DNA of 48,968 bases from Clostridium sp. C2-6-12 (GTDB lineage: Bacteria; Bacillota; Clostridia; Clostridiales; Clostridiaceae), in contig NZ_JAABNP010000041.1 in NCBI RefSeq assembly GCF_009928485.1, forward strand, positions 1 to 48,968, read 5' to 3'. Shown piece by piece: positions 7,368-15,728 of this stretch (position 1 is the first letter of the stretch; the number at the start of each line of letters is the position of its first letter). The notes under the pieces were generated by a model. That model made no database searches. It was not told the DNA's origin and saw only the letters and a list, made by a program, of their open reading frames with translations. The position numbers and the translations under genes were made by a program.

Positions 7368-7652
7368 ATAAGTTCCGTATTGTGGCATAGCCACTCTTTT
7401 TATGAGTGCATAGCTACTCTTTATAAGAGTGAAAAGATCCTTGTTGCAGGAAAAGTTCCGCATTGTGGCATGGACACTCTTTCTATAGGTGCATAGCTGC
7501 TTTTTTAATAGGTGAAAAGATTCGTATTGTAGCATAGCTACTCTTTTAATAGGTGCGTATTTTTTTATAAGTGAAAAGTTCTTGGTTGTGCTTCGCACTT
7601 TTCTCAAAGGGAAATAAGTTCTTGGTTGTGCTTCGCACTTTTTTTATAAGTG
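7368..7652 (+). repeat. Tandem array of an imperfect 41-bp hairpin repeat
   Basis: Full units occur at 7368-7408, 7451-7491, 7515-7555 and 7612-7652, each exactly 41 bases, with a 38-base unit at 7574-7611. Shortened 23-base pieces (7409-7431, 7492-7514) follow two of the full units, giving a 64-base composite. The unit runs AAAAGTTCCGTATTG, then a small hairpin such as GTGGC-ATA-GCCAC or GTAGC-ATA-GCTAC, then CTCTTTTTATAGGTG. In the last two units the hairpin is GTGC-TTC-GCAC. Stem changes are compensated, suggesting the fold matters. It fills the gap before the metallophosphoesterase gene. Related copies lie at 111-154 and 14134-14208. Confidence 0.85.
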
Positions 7653-7693
7653 CATATAATAAAATGAATCAATAGATGCTTATAAGGTATTAT

Positions 7694-8626
7694 ATGAATG
7701 AACAGTGTACAAAAAGCAGTAATTTTATGAATAGAATAATGAAGGATGGAAAAATAATAGAATTTAATGATAGTTCAAAAATAGTTTTCATTAGTGATGT
7801 TCATAGAGGTAATGGAGGATATGCCGATTCTTTAAGACAAAATAGAAATATTTATAGAGCAGCACTTGGATTTTATTATGAAAATGGATATACTTTAATT
7901 GAACTGGGTGATGGGGATGAATTATGGAAAAATAAAGATTGTTTAGATATAGCATATAATTATAAAGATATATTTGCTATATTAAATAAGTTTTATGAGG
8001 AAGATAGATTATGCTTGATTTTTGGAAATCATGATATGGTTAAATCAAATCCTGAGTTTATGAGAACACAAAAAAAACTTTTTGAAGATGTAGGATATGA
8101 TTTTGGGCGTGAAATGTTAAATTTATATTCTAGAGTGGTATTTTATGAAGGTGCAATACTTAGACATACTATTTTAAAAAAAGATATAATTGCTTTTCAT
8201 GGGCACCAAGTCGACTTGATCAACTGCGATTTATGGAAGGAAAGCAGATTTTTAGTTAGATATATATGGCGTTTTATGGAAGGGGTGGCTGGGTTTAAGG
8301 CTCCTACAAGCCCTGCAAGCAATTATAATAAAGGAAGCAAAATAGATAAAGCACTAGAAAAACTAGCAAGGAAAGAAAGGAAAATGATTATTTGTGGACA
8401 TACACATAATGATATATTTCCTCAGCCTGATGAAGGACTCTATTTTAATGATGGGTGTTGTGTATTTCCTTCAGCAATAACTTGTATTGAAATTACTAAT
8501 GGAGAGATATCCTTGGTTAAATGGGACATAGAAGTAGGGCCAAACGATATCTTATTTATTAATAAAAGTATAACCGGAGGGCCAGAAAGAATAGAAAGTT
8601 ATTTAGATTTTGCTAGAAAGCTTTAA
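7694..8626 (+). CDS. Calcineurin-like metallophosphoesterase
   Basis: This 310-aa cytoplasmic phosphoesterase has all the dimetal motifs in order: DVH (residues 35-37), GDGDE (72-76), GNHD (111-114), GHQVD (170-174) and GHTH near 236. It resembles LpxH-like and UDP-diacylglucosamine-type hydrolases in motif order, but a Gram-positive lacks that substrate, so the target is unknown. ATG 7694 has AAGG six bases upstream and is preferred. ATG 7676, in the same frame, has no convincing site. The gene begins 41 bases after the 41-bp repeat array. The next gene, an SDR reductase, starts 63 bases downstream, possibly on the same transcript. Confidence 0.9.
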   Translation: MNEQCTKSSNFMNRIMKDGKIIEFNDSSKIVFISDVHRGNGGYADSLRQNRNIYRAALGFYYENGYTLIELGDGDELWKNKDCLDIAYNYKDIFAILNKFYEEDRLCLIFGNHDMVKSNPEFMRTQKKLFEDVGYDFGREMLNLYSRVVFYEGAILRHTILKKDIIAFHGHQVDLINCDLWKESRFLVRYIWRFMEGVAGFKAPTSPASNYNKGSKIDKALEKLARKERKMIICGHTHNDIFPQPDEGLYFNDGCCVFPSAITCIEITNGEISLVKWDIEVGPNDILFINKSITGGPERIESYLDFARKL

Positions 8627-8689
8627 TTTAAATCATAAGAATATAAAGAAAGTGGTTTACACCATTAATGCAAAGAAAGGATACATGAA

Positions 8690-9433
8690 ATGGATAAATT
8701 AAAAGGTAAAGTTGCACTTATAACAGGTGCTTCAAAAGGAATTGGTAGAGCTATAGCTATAAAGCTTGCCAGTGAAGGGGCAAGTGTAGTAATAAATTAC
8801 GCTACTGATAACAAAGGGGCAGAAAAAACTCTAGAGGAAGTAAAAAAGGTAAATGGATATGGAATTATGATAAAAGGAGATATATCTTCATTTGAAAACT
8901 CCCAAATAATAGTTGAAGAAGTTCTAAAGGTTATGGGCAAGATAGATATTTTAGTTAATAACGCAGGTATAAGTCATATAGGATTATTTATGGATATAAC
9001 TCCAGAAGAAATAAACAAAGTCATAAATACTAACCTTTTAGGTGCAATGTATTTAACTAATCAAGTGATTAAAGATATGATTTCAAGAAAAAGTGGCAAC
9101 ATTATAAATATTTCTTCTATGTGGGGGGATGTTGGAGCTTCCTGTGAAGTGTTGTATTCAGCAGCAAAGGGAGGATTAAATTCTTTTACTAAGGCTCTTG
9201 CAAAAGAAATGGCTCCTTCAAATATCAGAGTAAATGCAATTTCTCCTGGAGTAATAAATACAAAAATGAACTCATTTTTAGGTGAGGATGATAAAAAATC
9301 TTTAGAGGAGGAAATACCACTTGGAAGATTTGGAGAAGCTAGTGAAATTGGAGAAATTGCAGTGTTTTTAGCAAGTGAAGCTTCATCATATATTACTGGT
9401 CAGATTATTCGTGCTGATGGGGGATTTATTTAA
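8690..9433 (+). CDS. Short-chain dehydrogenase/reductase, FabG-like
   Basis: This 247-aa NAD(P)-dependent oxidoreductase has a Rossmann fold with TGASKGIGRA near residue 12, NNAG near 90, the catalytic Ser in INISSMWG and the YxxxK pair in YSAAKGG. The C-terminal SSYITGQIIRADGGF is typical of 3-oxoacyl-ACP reductase FabG, which reduces beta-ketoacyl chains in fatty acid synthesis. The gene is not in a fab cluster here, so it may instead act on another ketone or sugar alcohol. The start follows AAAGAAAGG. A bidirectional terminator lies downstream. Confidence 0.92.
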   Translation: MDKLKGKVALITGASKGIGRAIAIKLASEGASVVINYATDNKGAEKTLEEVKKVNGYGIMIKGDISSFENSQIIVEEVLKVMGKIDILVNNAGISHIGLFMDITPEEINKVINTNLLGAMYLTNQVIKDMISRKSGNIINISSMWGDVGASCEVLYSAAKGGLNSFTKALAKEMAPSNIRVNAISPGVINTKMNSFLGEDDKKSLEEEIPLGRFGEASEIGEIAVFLASEASSYITGQIIRADGGFI

Positions 9434-9533
9434 TTACAATTTAATGAAAATAATTTTAAGGTATGGTACTTGCAAGTTAATAACAATCCAAAAGCAAAAA
9501 TATCATTTTAATTAATTTGGAACTATGAAAGAT

Positions 9534-9577
9534 AAAAGCACTCTTCATCACAATAAATATGATGAAAAAGTGCTTTT
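9534..9577. terminator. Bidirectional terminator between convergent genes
   Basis: AAAAGCACTCTTCATCA (9534-9550) pairs with TGATGAAAAAGTGCTTTT (9560-9577), a stem of about 17 bp with one bulge. A-rich and T-rich flanks make it usable in both directions. It separates the SDR gene from the histidine kinase gene. Confidence 0.85.
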
Positions 9578-9635
9578 ATTAGTAAAATAGTTTCTATAAA
9601 CTGTTTATTCGGGGCTCTTTGAGATAATTAATATA

Positions 9636-11153
9636 TTATATTTCTTCTTCAGGTACTACAATTTTTTCAAGATAGAAATAAAATTCTACTCCACCTTCAA
9701 TATTTTTAAAGTCAAATTCACTATTATGAAGCTTTAAAATATTTTTTACTATTGACAATCCTATACCTGTGCTATTTTTTTGAGTACGTTCTCTAGATTT
9801 ATCCAGTCTATAAAATTTATCAAAAAGTTTTCCTATTTCTTCTTCTGGAATATTAACACCCATATTTTGAACTGATATTTTAAATTTATCTAATCCTTCT
9901 TCAATATTCACATTAATATCATTTCTTGGAGGTGTATATTTAATTGCATTTGTTATAAGATTAGTTAAAACCTGTTCCATTTGAAATGGATCTGCATAAA
10001 CATAACTATAAGGTGTTGAAGAATTAAAATTAACATTAAATTTGTTTTCCTCAAAATCAGGAGTATGTTTTTTTAATACTTTTGTAATCAATCGGTTTAT
10101 ATTAAAAGCTTCTGGATTAGGTTTTGTAGTTCCTGATTCAAGTCTTGAAAGTTCAAGCATATTAGAAACTAAGACACTCATTTTTTTGGCTTCATCAATT
10201 ATTGTTTCTAAATACATATGAGCATCTTCACCAGAAACAATGCCGTCCTTAAGACCCTCTGCATAGCCTTCTATTATACCAATTGGTGTTTTTAGTTCGT
10301 GGCTTACATTAGCTGTAAATTCTTTTCTCATATTATCCAGTTGTCTCTCTTTTTCAATATCATCTTCTAATTTTTTATTTTTTACTTGTAAATCAATTAA
10401 GGCAGAGTGAAGATTTTTTGATAGAAAGTTTAAAGATCTTGCAAGGCTTCCTATTTCATCTTCTCTATTTGTTTCACAAACTGCTGAAAAGTCCATGTTA
10501 GACATTTTGTTTGCAACACGTGTTAAATTTACAAGAGGCTTAGAGATTAAATTAGAATAAATTAGTGCTAATATTATTGAAATTGTTATTAATCCCCAAA
10601 ATAAATATACAAAAAATTCACTCATAACTTCAGCAGCTTCCTTAATAGGTTGAATAGAAGCAACACAAAAAATAAGGCTGTCATTTTTACTATTTAAAGA
10701 TAAGGGGCTAACAACCCCGATTTTTTTTAAGCCACTGCTTTTATTATCGAAAATTTTATATCTTGTATGTGAATAAGTAGTAACTTGTTCTATTAAATCT
10801 TTATCATTAATTAATTCTTCGGCAAAAGCAATGACATTATCATCATTTTCTTTATCAGGAACAACACTATCTGAACGGTATCTAAGTATTGTTCCTTCAG
10901 CTGAAGTAATTACAATTTGGGCATTGTTGTCATTTTCAAATTTTTCAAGTGCTTTAATTAAGTCAGCAGTATTATCTATATGTAGGGAATACAAATCATG
11001 AAATTTATTAACTTCTTGAACTAAGGACTTTGTTTTTTTACCTAAATAAAAATCTTCAAAAGCAAAGGCTTGTGCAAGATAAGTTATAAACATCAAACCA
11101 GCAATTAGAGATAAAGTAATAATAAATAATCTTTTTGATAAGTTTTGCTTCAT
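9636..11153 (-). CDS. Sensor histidine kinase (PhoR/WalK-like)
   Basis: This 505-aa membrane kinase has a first helix at about residues 8-30, an extracellular sensor region of about 150 residues, a second helix at about 187-208 (FWGLITISIILALIYS) and then a HAMP domain. A coiled segment leads to the dimerisation domain with the phosphorylated His in NVSHELKTPIG (about residue 283). The ATPase domain shows LTNLITNAIKYT, an N-box, and TGIGLSIVKNIL. The gene starts at a TAATG junction, sharing one base with the stop of the regulator gene, so the two are translationally coupled. The sensed signal is not evident. Both polyphosphate genes and a PhoP-box-like site occur elsewhere in the window, but a PhoR identity is only a possibility. 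Confidence 0.93.
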   Translation of the reverse strand: MKQNLSKRLFIITLSLIAGLMFITYLAQAFAFEDFYLGKKTKSLVQEVNKFHDLYSLHIDNTADLIKALEKFENDNNAQIVITSAEGTILRYRSDSVVPDKENDDNVIAFAEELINDKDLIEQVTTYSHTRYKIFDNKSSGLKKIGVVSPLSLNSKNDSLIFCVASIQPIKEAAEVMSEFFVYLFWGLITISIILALIYSNLISKPLVNLTRVANKMSNMDFSAVCETNREDEIGSLARSLNFLSKNLHSALIDLQVKNKKLEDDIEKERQLDNMRKEFTANVSHELKTPIGIIEGYAEGLKDGIVSGEDAHMYLETIIDEAKKMSVLVSNMLELSRLESGTTKPNPEAFNINRLITKVLKKHTPDFEENKFNVNFNSSTPYSYVYADPFQMEQVLTNLITNAIKYTPPRNDINVNIEEGLDKFKISVQNMGVNIPEEEIGKLFDKFYRLDKSRERTQKNSTGIGLSIVKNILKLHNSEFDFKNIEGGVEFYFYLEKIVVPEEEI

Positions 11154-11824
11154 TACTTAGCCTCGAATTTATAGCCACTGCCCCTAACAGTAACTATGTA
11201 AGCAGCTTTCTCTAATAACTTTTCTCTAAGCCTTTTAACGTTTGTATCTACAGTACGAATATCTCCATAGTAATCAAGTCCCCATACATTGTCCAAAATA
11301 TTATCTCTAGTTAATGCAATACCTTCATTAGTAACTAAATAAATTAATAATTCATATTCCTTTGGAGACAAAACTACTTCGGTGCCATCAATTTTAACTT
11401 CATGAGAAAGCTTATTTATAGTAAGACCATTGAAATCCTGAAAACTTGAATCTAAGTCTTCTCTAGTTCTTTTTAAAAGAGCTTTAACCTTAGCAATTAA
11501 AACCTTTGGACTGAATGGTTTTGTAACATAATCATCAGCACCAAAATCATAACCTTGAAGTTTATCTTCTTCTTCCCCTTTAGCAGTAAGTAAGATAACA
11601 GGTACAGTTGAAACCTCTCTTAATTTTTCGAGCATAGTCATACCGTCCATGACAGGCATCATTATATCTAAAAGAATCAAATCAATTTTTTGTGTACTAA
11701 ATATAAATAAGCCCTCTTCACCATTTGAGGCTTCTAAAACATTAAAATTTTCCTTCATTAAATAGTCTCTAAGTAGAAATCTGATTCGAAGTTCATCTTC
11801 AACAATTAAAATAGATTTTTTCAT
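11153..11824 (-). CDS. OmpR/PhoB family response regulator
   Basis: This 223-aa regulator has an N-terminal receiver domain (acid pair ED at 9-11, phosphoacceptor Asp53 in LLDIMMPVMDG, Lys in YVTKPFSP) and a C-terminal winged helix ending VDTNVKRLREKL and TVRGSGYKFE. It is the partner of the kinase that follows with a one-base overlap. The ribosome binding site is AAGGGAG ahead of the start. The pair is transcribed away from the M16 peptidase gene across a 350-base gap. The target genes cannot be told from the sequence. Confidence 0.95.
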   Translation of the reverse strand: MKKSILIVEDELRIRFLLRDYLMKENFNVLEASNGEEGLFIFSTQKIDLILLDIMMPVMDGMTMLEKLREVSTVPVILLTAKGEEEDKLQGYDFGADDYVTKPFSPKVLIAKVKALLKRTREDLDSSFQDFNGLTINKLSHEVKIDGTEVVLSPKEYELLIYLVTNEGIALTRDNILDNVWGLDYYGDIRTVDTNVKRLREKLLEKAAYIVTVRGSGYKFEAK

Positions 11825-12173
11825 ATTATGTCATCTCCCTTATCAAATAAATTAAATATATAATTAGATTTGAGGCCAATATAAAAGCCATAATTTTATT
11901 TTTATATATAGTTTTAAGTAACACTTTTAATAATATGGTTAAAGCCACATATATTCATATAATACACCATAAATAAGTCAAATTCATTACAAGTTCAGTA
12001 ATAATATGTTTGAAATTCTTCAGTTGTCTTAATAAAATTATAATATCATATTATATAAGATAATATAATATACTATAATTTTCTTTTAAAAATTGTTATT
12101 ATTAAACTACAAAGAATAAATTTCATAAGGTATAATAAGTATACGCAAAATATTACTATTAGGAGATTAGTGA
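11825..12173. other. 350-base divergent promoter region
   Basis: This very AT-rich gap separates the response regulator gene (leftward) and the M16 peptidase gene (rightward). A TATAAT at 12131-12136, about 43 bases before the peptidase start, is a good -10 box, though its -35 match is poor. No hairpin, repeat or small gene was recognised. Confidence 0.4.
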
Positions 12174-13415
12174 ATGATAAAACTTAATTTTGATGTGAAG
12201 AGACATACTTTAGCAAATGGGCTTGAAGTAATAACAATAAATAAAGATACGCAAATTGCAGCTATTAATATAGGAGTCAAAGTTGGAGCTTTATATGAAA
12301 ACATGAAAGAGAAGGGTATAAGTCACTTTATTGAACATACCTTATTTAAAGGAACGACCTCTAGAAGTGATGAAGAGCTTAATGAACAATTAGAGGATTT
12401 AGGCGGAGAATATAATGCTTATACAGACTATGATGCAACTGTATATACAATAAGTTGTTTAATGGAAGAATTTAAAAATGCAGTTGAACTTTTAGGTGAT
12501 ATGATTATTAACCCAGCATTTGATGAAGAAGAAATTGAAAAAGAAAGAGGTGTAATTATATCTGAAATAAAAATGAGTAAAGATGATGTTGAGGATTTTA
12601 GCTTTAAGAATGTAAATAGAGCAGCGTTTATCAATAGCCCACTTAAATATGAAGTGACAGGCCTTGAAGAAAATGTTTCAAGATTTACAAGAGAGGAAAT
12701 ACTTACTTATTATACCAAGCACTATACGCCTGAAAATTCTATTATTACTATGGTATCTTCATTAAGCCATGAGGAAGCAATAAAATTAGTAGAAGAACAT
12801 TTTAATAATTGGAGTGGTAATAAAGCTGAAGCTATAGAGATTATAAAAGAAAAAAATAAGGAGATAATTGAAACAAGTTATAAAAAGGATATTGAGCAAA
12901 GCACAATAGTGTATTTATATACTTTTTATGATTTAGAAAAATCCGACGAACTTCCACTTAGAATACTAAATCATAGACTTGGAGAAAGTTCGAATTCTTT
13001 ACTTTTTAGAGAAATAAGAGAAAACAGAGGATTGGCATATGATATATATACTCATCTTGAAATAACCAATAATATTAAAACTCTTTATATATATACTGCA
13101 GTTGGTGAAGAAAATATTAATGAAACCATTGAAGCAATAGATGAAGTATTAAAAAATCTAGTGGAGGGAAAAATACAAATAGTTGATAAGGATTTAAATA
13201 TAATGAAAAAAGTTCATAAGACAGCAGTAATATCCACTTTAGAAGATTCGGCAGAATTATGTAATTACATGCTTCACCAGGCTTTGGAAGATGAAGATAT
13301 ATTTGAATTTGTAAAGGACATGGACAGGTTGAACAATTTAGATACAATAAAAATAAATGAAGTTGGAAAGAAGGTTTTAAAAAGTCCAACTATTCATATA
13401 TTAAAATCCAATTAG
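12174..13415 (+). CDS. M16 family zinc metallopeptidase
   Basis: This 413-aa insulinase/pitrilysin-type peptidase has the inverted zinc motif HFIEH at residues 51-55 (His51, Glu54, His55) and a third ligand Glu about 75 residues later in ERGVIISEI. The C-terminal half carries the second M16 domain with REIRENRGLAYDIYT, which shapes the substrate chamber. Length matches the small bacterial processing-peptidase-like members. It is cytoplasmic, with no signal peptide. The start follows AGGAGATTAGTGA. recX lies 94 bases downstream. The substrate is unknown; related Firmicute proteins process or degrade peptides. Confidence 0.93.
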   Translation: MIKLNFDVKRHTLANGLEVITINKDTQIAAINIGVKVGALYENMKEKGISHFIEHTLFKGTTSRSDEELNEQLEDLGGEYNAYTDYDATVYTISCLMEEFKNAVELLGDMIINPAFDEEEIEKERGVIISEIKMSKDDVEDFSFKNVNRAAFINSPLKYEVTGLEENVSRFTREEILTYYTKHYTPENSIITMVSSLSHEEAIKLVEEHFNNWSGNKAEAIEIIKEKNKEIIETSYKKDIEQSTIVYLYTFYDLEKSDELPLRILNHRLGESSNSLLFREIRENRGLAYDIYTHLEITNNIKTLYIYTAVGEENINETIEAIDEVLKNLVEGKIQIVDKDLNIMKKVHKTAVISTLEDSAELCNYMLHQALEDEDIFEFVKDMDRLNNLDTIKINEVGKKVLKSPTIHILKSN

Positions 13416-13466
13416 TAAATTATAATGAATTCTGAATAATTCATTATTCACAATTCATCATTAATT

Positions 13467-13487
13467 AAAAGTGACGAAGCCACTTTT
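13467..13487 (+). terminator. Short hairpin between the M16 peptidase gene and recX
   Basis: AAAAGTG (13467-13473) pairs with CACTTTT (13481-13487) around ACGAAGC. The core resembles the reverse of the GTGC-TTC-GCAC hairpins in the repeat array at 7574-7652, so it may be a degenerate family member. It could act as a weak terminator or as part of the recX leader. Confidence 0.45.
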
Positions 13488-13508
13488 GTACTGAGGTGAA
13501 AATAAAGA

Positions 13509-14135
13509 ATGGCTAAAATAACAAAAATAGAAGTTCAAAAGAAGAATAAAGAACGAGTTAACTTGTTTTTAGATGGGGAATATGCATTTTCTCTTTCAAT
13601 GGAATTAGTATATAAAGAAGGTCTAAAGAAAAATCAAGAAATTGACTCAAAAAAACTTGAGCTTTTAGCAGAAGAAGAAAGCATAATAAGATGCAAGAAT
13701 TCTGCTTTAAAAACAATAGAAAGAAGCTACAAAACTGAAAAAGAAGTAATAGAAAAGCTTAAGGAAAAAGGATATGGAGAAAATGCAATAAATATAAGTA
13801 TTGAATTTCTTAGGAAATACAATTTTATAAATGACATAAATTACACAAAATCATATATAAAAGATAAATTAAATTCTTATGGAAGTCAAAAGATAAAGTA
13901 TACTTTAATTCAAAAAGGAATATCAAAGGAAATTATTGAAGACATATTGGCAGATACTGATAAAGATAATGAAAGAAATACTGCCACTAATTTAGCAAAG
14001 AAAAAATTAGATACAATAAGAAAAAAGGAAAGCGATAATTATAAAATTTCAGGAAAATTATATAGATACCTTATGTCGAGAGGATACGGATATGATATTG
14101 TAAATGAAGTTGTTAAGGAAGTCATGCACAACTAA
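13509..14135 (+). CDS. recX: Regulatory protein RecX
   Basis: This 208-aa three-helix-repeat protein binds RecA filaments and restrains recombination and the SOS response. Recognisable parts are the N-terminal beta extension (VNLFLDGEYAFSLSMELVYKEGL) typical of Firmicute RecX, then tandem helical modules with ALKTIERSYKTEKEVIEKL, FLRKYNFINDINYTKSYI and a final RYLMSRGYGYDIVNEV. The length matches clostridial homologues. The start follows GAGGTG. recA is not nearby in this window. The stop codon sits at the very edge of the 41-bp repeat copies that follow. Confidence 0.93.
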   Translation: MAKITKIEVQKKNKERVNLFLDGEYAFSLSMELVYKEGLKKNQEIDSKKLELLAEEESIIRCKNSALKTIERSYKTEKEVIEKLKEKGYGENAINISIEFLRKYNFINDINYTKSYIKDKLNSYGSQKIKYTLIQKGISKEIIEDILADTDKDNERNTATNLAKKKLDTIRKKESDNYKISGKLYRYLMSRGYGYDIVNEVVKEVMHN

Positions 14136-14208
14136 AAAGAGTGGCTATGCCACAATACGGAACTTTCCACTTATAAAAAGAGCAGCTATGCTACAAATCC
14201 GAACTTTT
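14134..14208 (-). repeat. Two tandem copies of the dispersed 41-bp hairpin repeat
   Basis: On the minus strand, 14168-14208 is a full 41-base unit with GTAGC-ATA-GCTGC at its centre. 14134-14167 is a shortened unit with GTGGC-ATA-GCCAC. Both match the array at 7368-7652. A further decayed piece may extend to about 14230. The recX stop codon overlaps the edge, so the repeats probably form the 3' end of the recX transcript. Confidence 0.8.
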
Positions 14209-14265
14209 CTACAATACAAAACTCTCTTGCAGATAAGTAGAAGAATGTTAAAAATATTTAATCAA

Positions 14266-14294
14266 TTACAAAAAAATAATAAATTTGGTATAAT
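14266..14294 (+). promoter_or_regulatory. Probable promoter of the transglutaminase-like gene
   Basis: A perfect TATAAT at 14289-14294 follows TTACAA at 14266-14271 with a 17-base spacer. It lies 26 bases before the start codon and outside the repeat copies. Confidence 0.5.
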
Positions 14295-14320
14295 AAAATG
14301 TAAAGTATGGGTGAGATTTT

Positions 14321-15055
14321 ATGAGGGAGAGGAATTTATTATTAGTAATTTCTGCTGGATTTATGACTGGATGCATTCAAATAAGTATAGTTATTGGACT
14401 ATTAGTGGTTCCAAAGTTAATGTTTAATTTTTCAATAGATAATTATTTTCTAAATAATGAAATAAAGCAAGAAGCTACAGCTGTATATGATGGGAAATAT
14501 CAAAATACAGAGAATAACATTTTTCTGAAAAATCAGGAGTCTGAAAATAATACTTCAAAGGAAGTCATTATCTATAATGGGATCACAATAGATCAAGGAA
14601 TTAAATCTAATGAAAACATTGATAATAAAGCAATTCGATTAACTAAAAATGCCAAGAGTGATAGAGAAAAGGCTAAAATATTATACACTTGGATTGGAAG
14701 TAATATAAAGTATGATAAAGATAAGGCTAAAGCTGTTATCAATGGAAAAGATGCGTTAGATATGCCTGAAAGCGGAGCTATACCTGCCTTTGAGAATAAA
14801 TCGGGAATATGTTTTGATAAAGCTTGCCTTTATGTGGCTATGTCACGAGCTATAGGTCTAAAGGTAAGGCTAATAGGCGGACAGATATTAGAGGATAATG
14901 GGCAATATACAGGACATGCATGGAATCAAGTATATATAAATGAAGAACATAAATGGATAAATGTTGATACAACTTTTTATGAGGGTGGAAATTATTACTT
15001 TGATTCGGAATTTTTTGATGATCATAAGGTTGAGGATATTGCAGGAGAATGGTAA
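14321..15055 (+). CDS. Membrane-anchored transglutaminase-like protein
   Basis: This 244-aa protein has one N-terminal hydrophobic segment (about residues 7-34), a polar linker of about 60 residues and a transglutaminase-like cysteine protease-fold domain. The catalytic triad is visible: Cys164 in GICFDKACL, His199 in GHAWNQVY and Asp216 in NVDTTF. The segment REKAKILYTWIGSNIKYD is the usual lead-in to this fold. The domain probably faces outside the cell. Family members act as peptidases, amidases or crosslinkers of cell wall peptides, and the exact activity here is unknown. The start is ATG 14321 after GGGTGAG. An overlapping frame from 14104 is not coding. The gene is monocistronic, followed by a perfect 12-bp hairpin. 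Confidence 0.85.
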   Translation: MRERNLLLVISAGFMTGCIQISIVIGLLVVPKLMFNFSIDNYFLNNEIKQEATAVYDGKYQNTENNIFLKNQESENNTSKEVIIYNGITIDQGIKSNENIDNKAIRLTKNAKSDREKAKILYTWIGSNIKYDKDKAKAVINGKDALDMPESGAIPAFENKSGICFDKACLYVAMSRAIGLKVRLIGGQILEDNGQYTGHAWNQVYINEEHKWINVDTTFYEGGNYYFDSEFFDDHKVEDIAGEW

Positions 15056-15079
15056 AATCAATTAACAGTTAACAATTTA

Positions 15080-15108
15080 GTAAGAAATCTCACAAAGAGA
15101 TTTCTTAC
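15080..15108 (+). terminator. Perfect 12-bp stem-loop after the transglutaminase-like gene
   Basis: GTAAGAAATCTC (15080-15091) pairs exactly with GAGATTTCTTAC (15097-15108) around a 5-base loop. The T tract behind it is broken (CAATGTTTTAT), so termination may be weak, but the position after the stop codon fits. Confidence 0.6.
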
Positions 15109-15211
15109 AATGTTTTATATAATAGGAAGCTATTATTGAGGGTTCGCAGATTTACTTTAATAAAAATAATGAAGTTTAAGTAGAGTGATGAATAAATTAT
15201 TGCCATTGAAA

Positions 15212-15571
15212 TTAATTTGCTTTTTTGGGGAGTTTTGTAATAATTAGATTTATAGCTTTCTCACAGTCTGTATCGCTTGGATCGATTGACCATGCAAGAT
15301 TAAAAAGTCGCAAAGCAGTATCAAAGCATTCTTTCATAACATAACAATAACCAAGATTAAAAAAATATTTACTTTCATGTTTAATGGAAATAGCTTTATT
15401 AAGCATAATTATTGCATCATCAAAATTTTTAAGCTTAATGTAGCAGACACCACAATTATAATAACAGCAAGCTTCATTTAGAGCTTGAGATGCAGATTTT
15501 TTATAGCATTCTATAGCTTTTTTGTAGTCCTGCATATTGTAAAATTTATTTCCTTCATTAAAGAAATTCAT
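15212..15571 (-). CDS. Tetratricopeptide repeat protein
   Basis: This small helical protein of 119 aa is made of about three TPR units: NFFNEGNKFYNMQDYKKAIECYKK, then ACCYYNCGVCYIKLKNFDDAIIMLN in part, then KYFFNLGYCYVMKECFDTALRLFN. Such repeats form a groove for binding other proteins. No enzyme domain or signal peptide is present. The start at 15571 follows TTGGAGGGCTCCT. An upstream extension in the same frame to 15634 lacks a binding site. It is transcribed away from the large activase gene. Six cysteines in a short protein are noticeable. The partner is unknown. Confidence 0.8.
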   Translation of the reverse strand: MNFFNEGNKFYNMQDYKKAIECYKKSASQALNEACCYYNCGVCYIKLKNFDDAIIMLNKAISIKHESKYFFNLGYCYVMKECFDTALRLFNLAWSIDPSDTDCEKAINLIITKLPKKAN

Positions 15572-15728
15572 AGGAGCCCTCCAAAAAATAAATTGTAAAT
15601 TATATCTAAAATACCTTATAATTATAGACAGCAAAATAAAATACTATACATACGGAATTATTTATTTGTAATATTTATTGGCAAAATTATAGTAATTTTG
15701 AAAAAACAAAGTAGGTGATTATAGAAAG

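Noticed and set aside
7365..7607. An 80-codon minus-strand open frame with repeated peptides such as KRVAMLQY and KRVAMPQY
   Set aside because: It is a by-product of the 41-bp DNA repeats; the peptide periodicity follows the DNA units, there is no ribosome binding site, and other copies do not keep the frame.
7368..7652. Possible CRISPR array
   Set aside because: Units are imperfect, lie almost back to back without uniform unique spacers, and no cas genes are present.
9636..11824. The kinase-regulator pair as PhoR-PhoP controlling ppk
   Set aside because: The domain layout fits but is shared by many OmpR-type systems, and no pho or pst genes adjoin it, so the identity cannot be asserted.
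14104..14427. Plus-strand open frame between recX and the transglutaminase-like gene
   Set aside because: It runs through the 41-bp repeats and overlaps both real genes, and its start lies inside recX.
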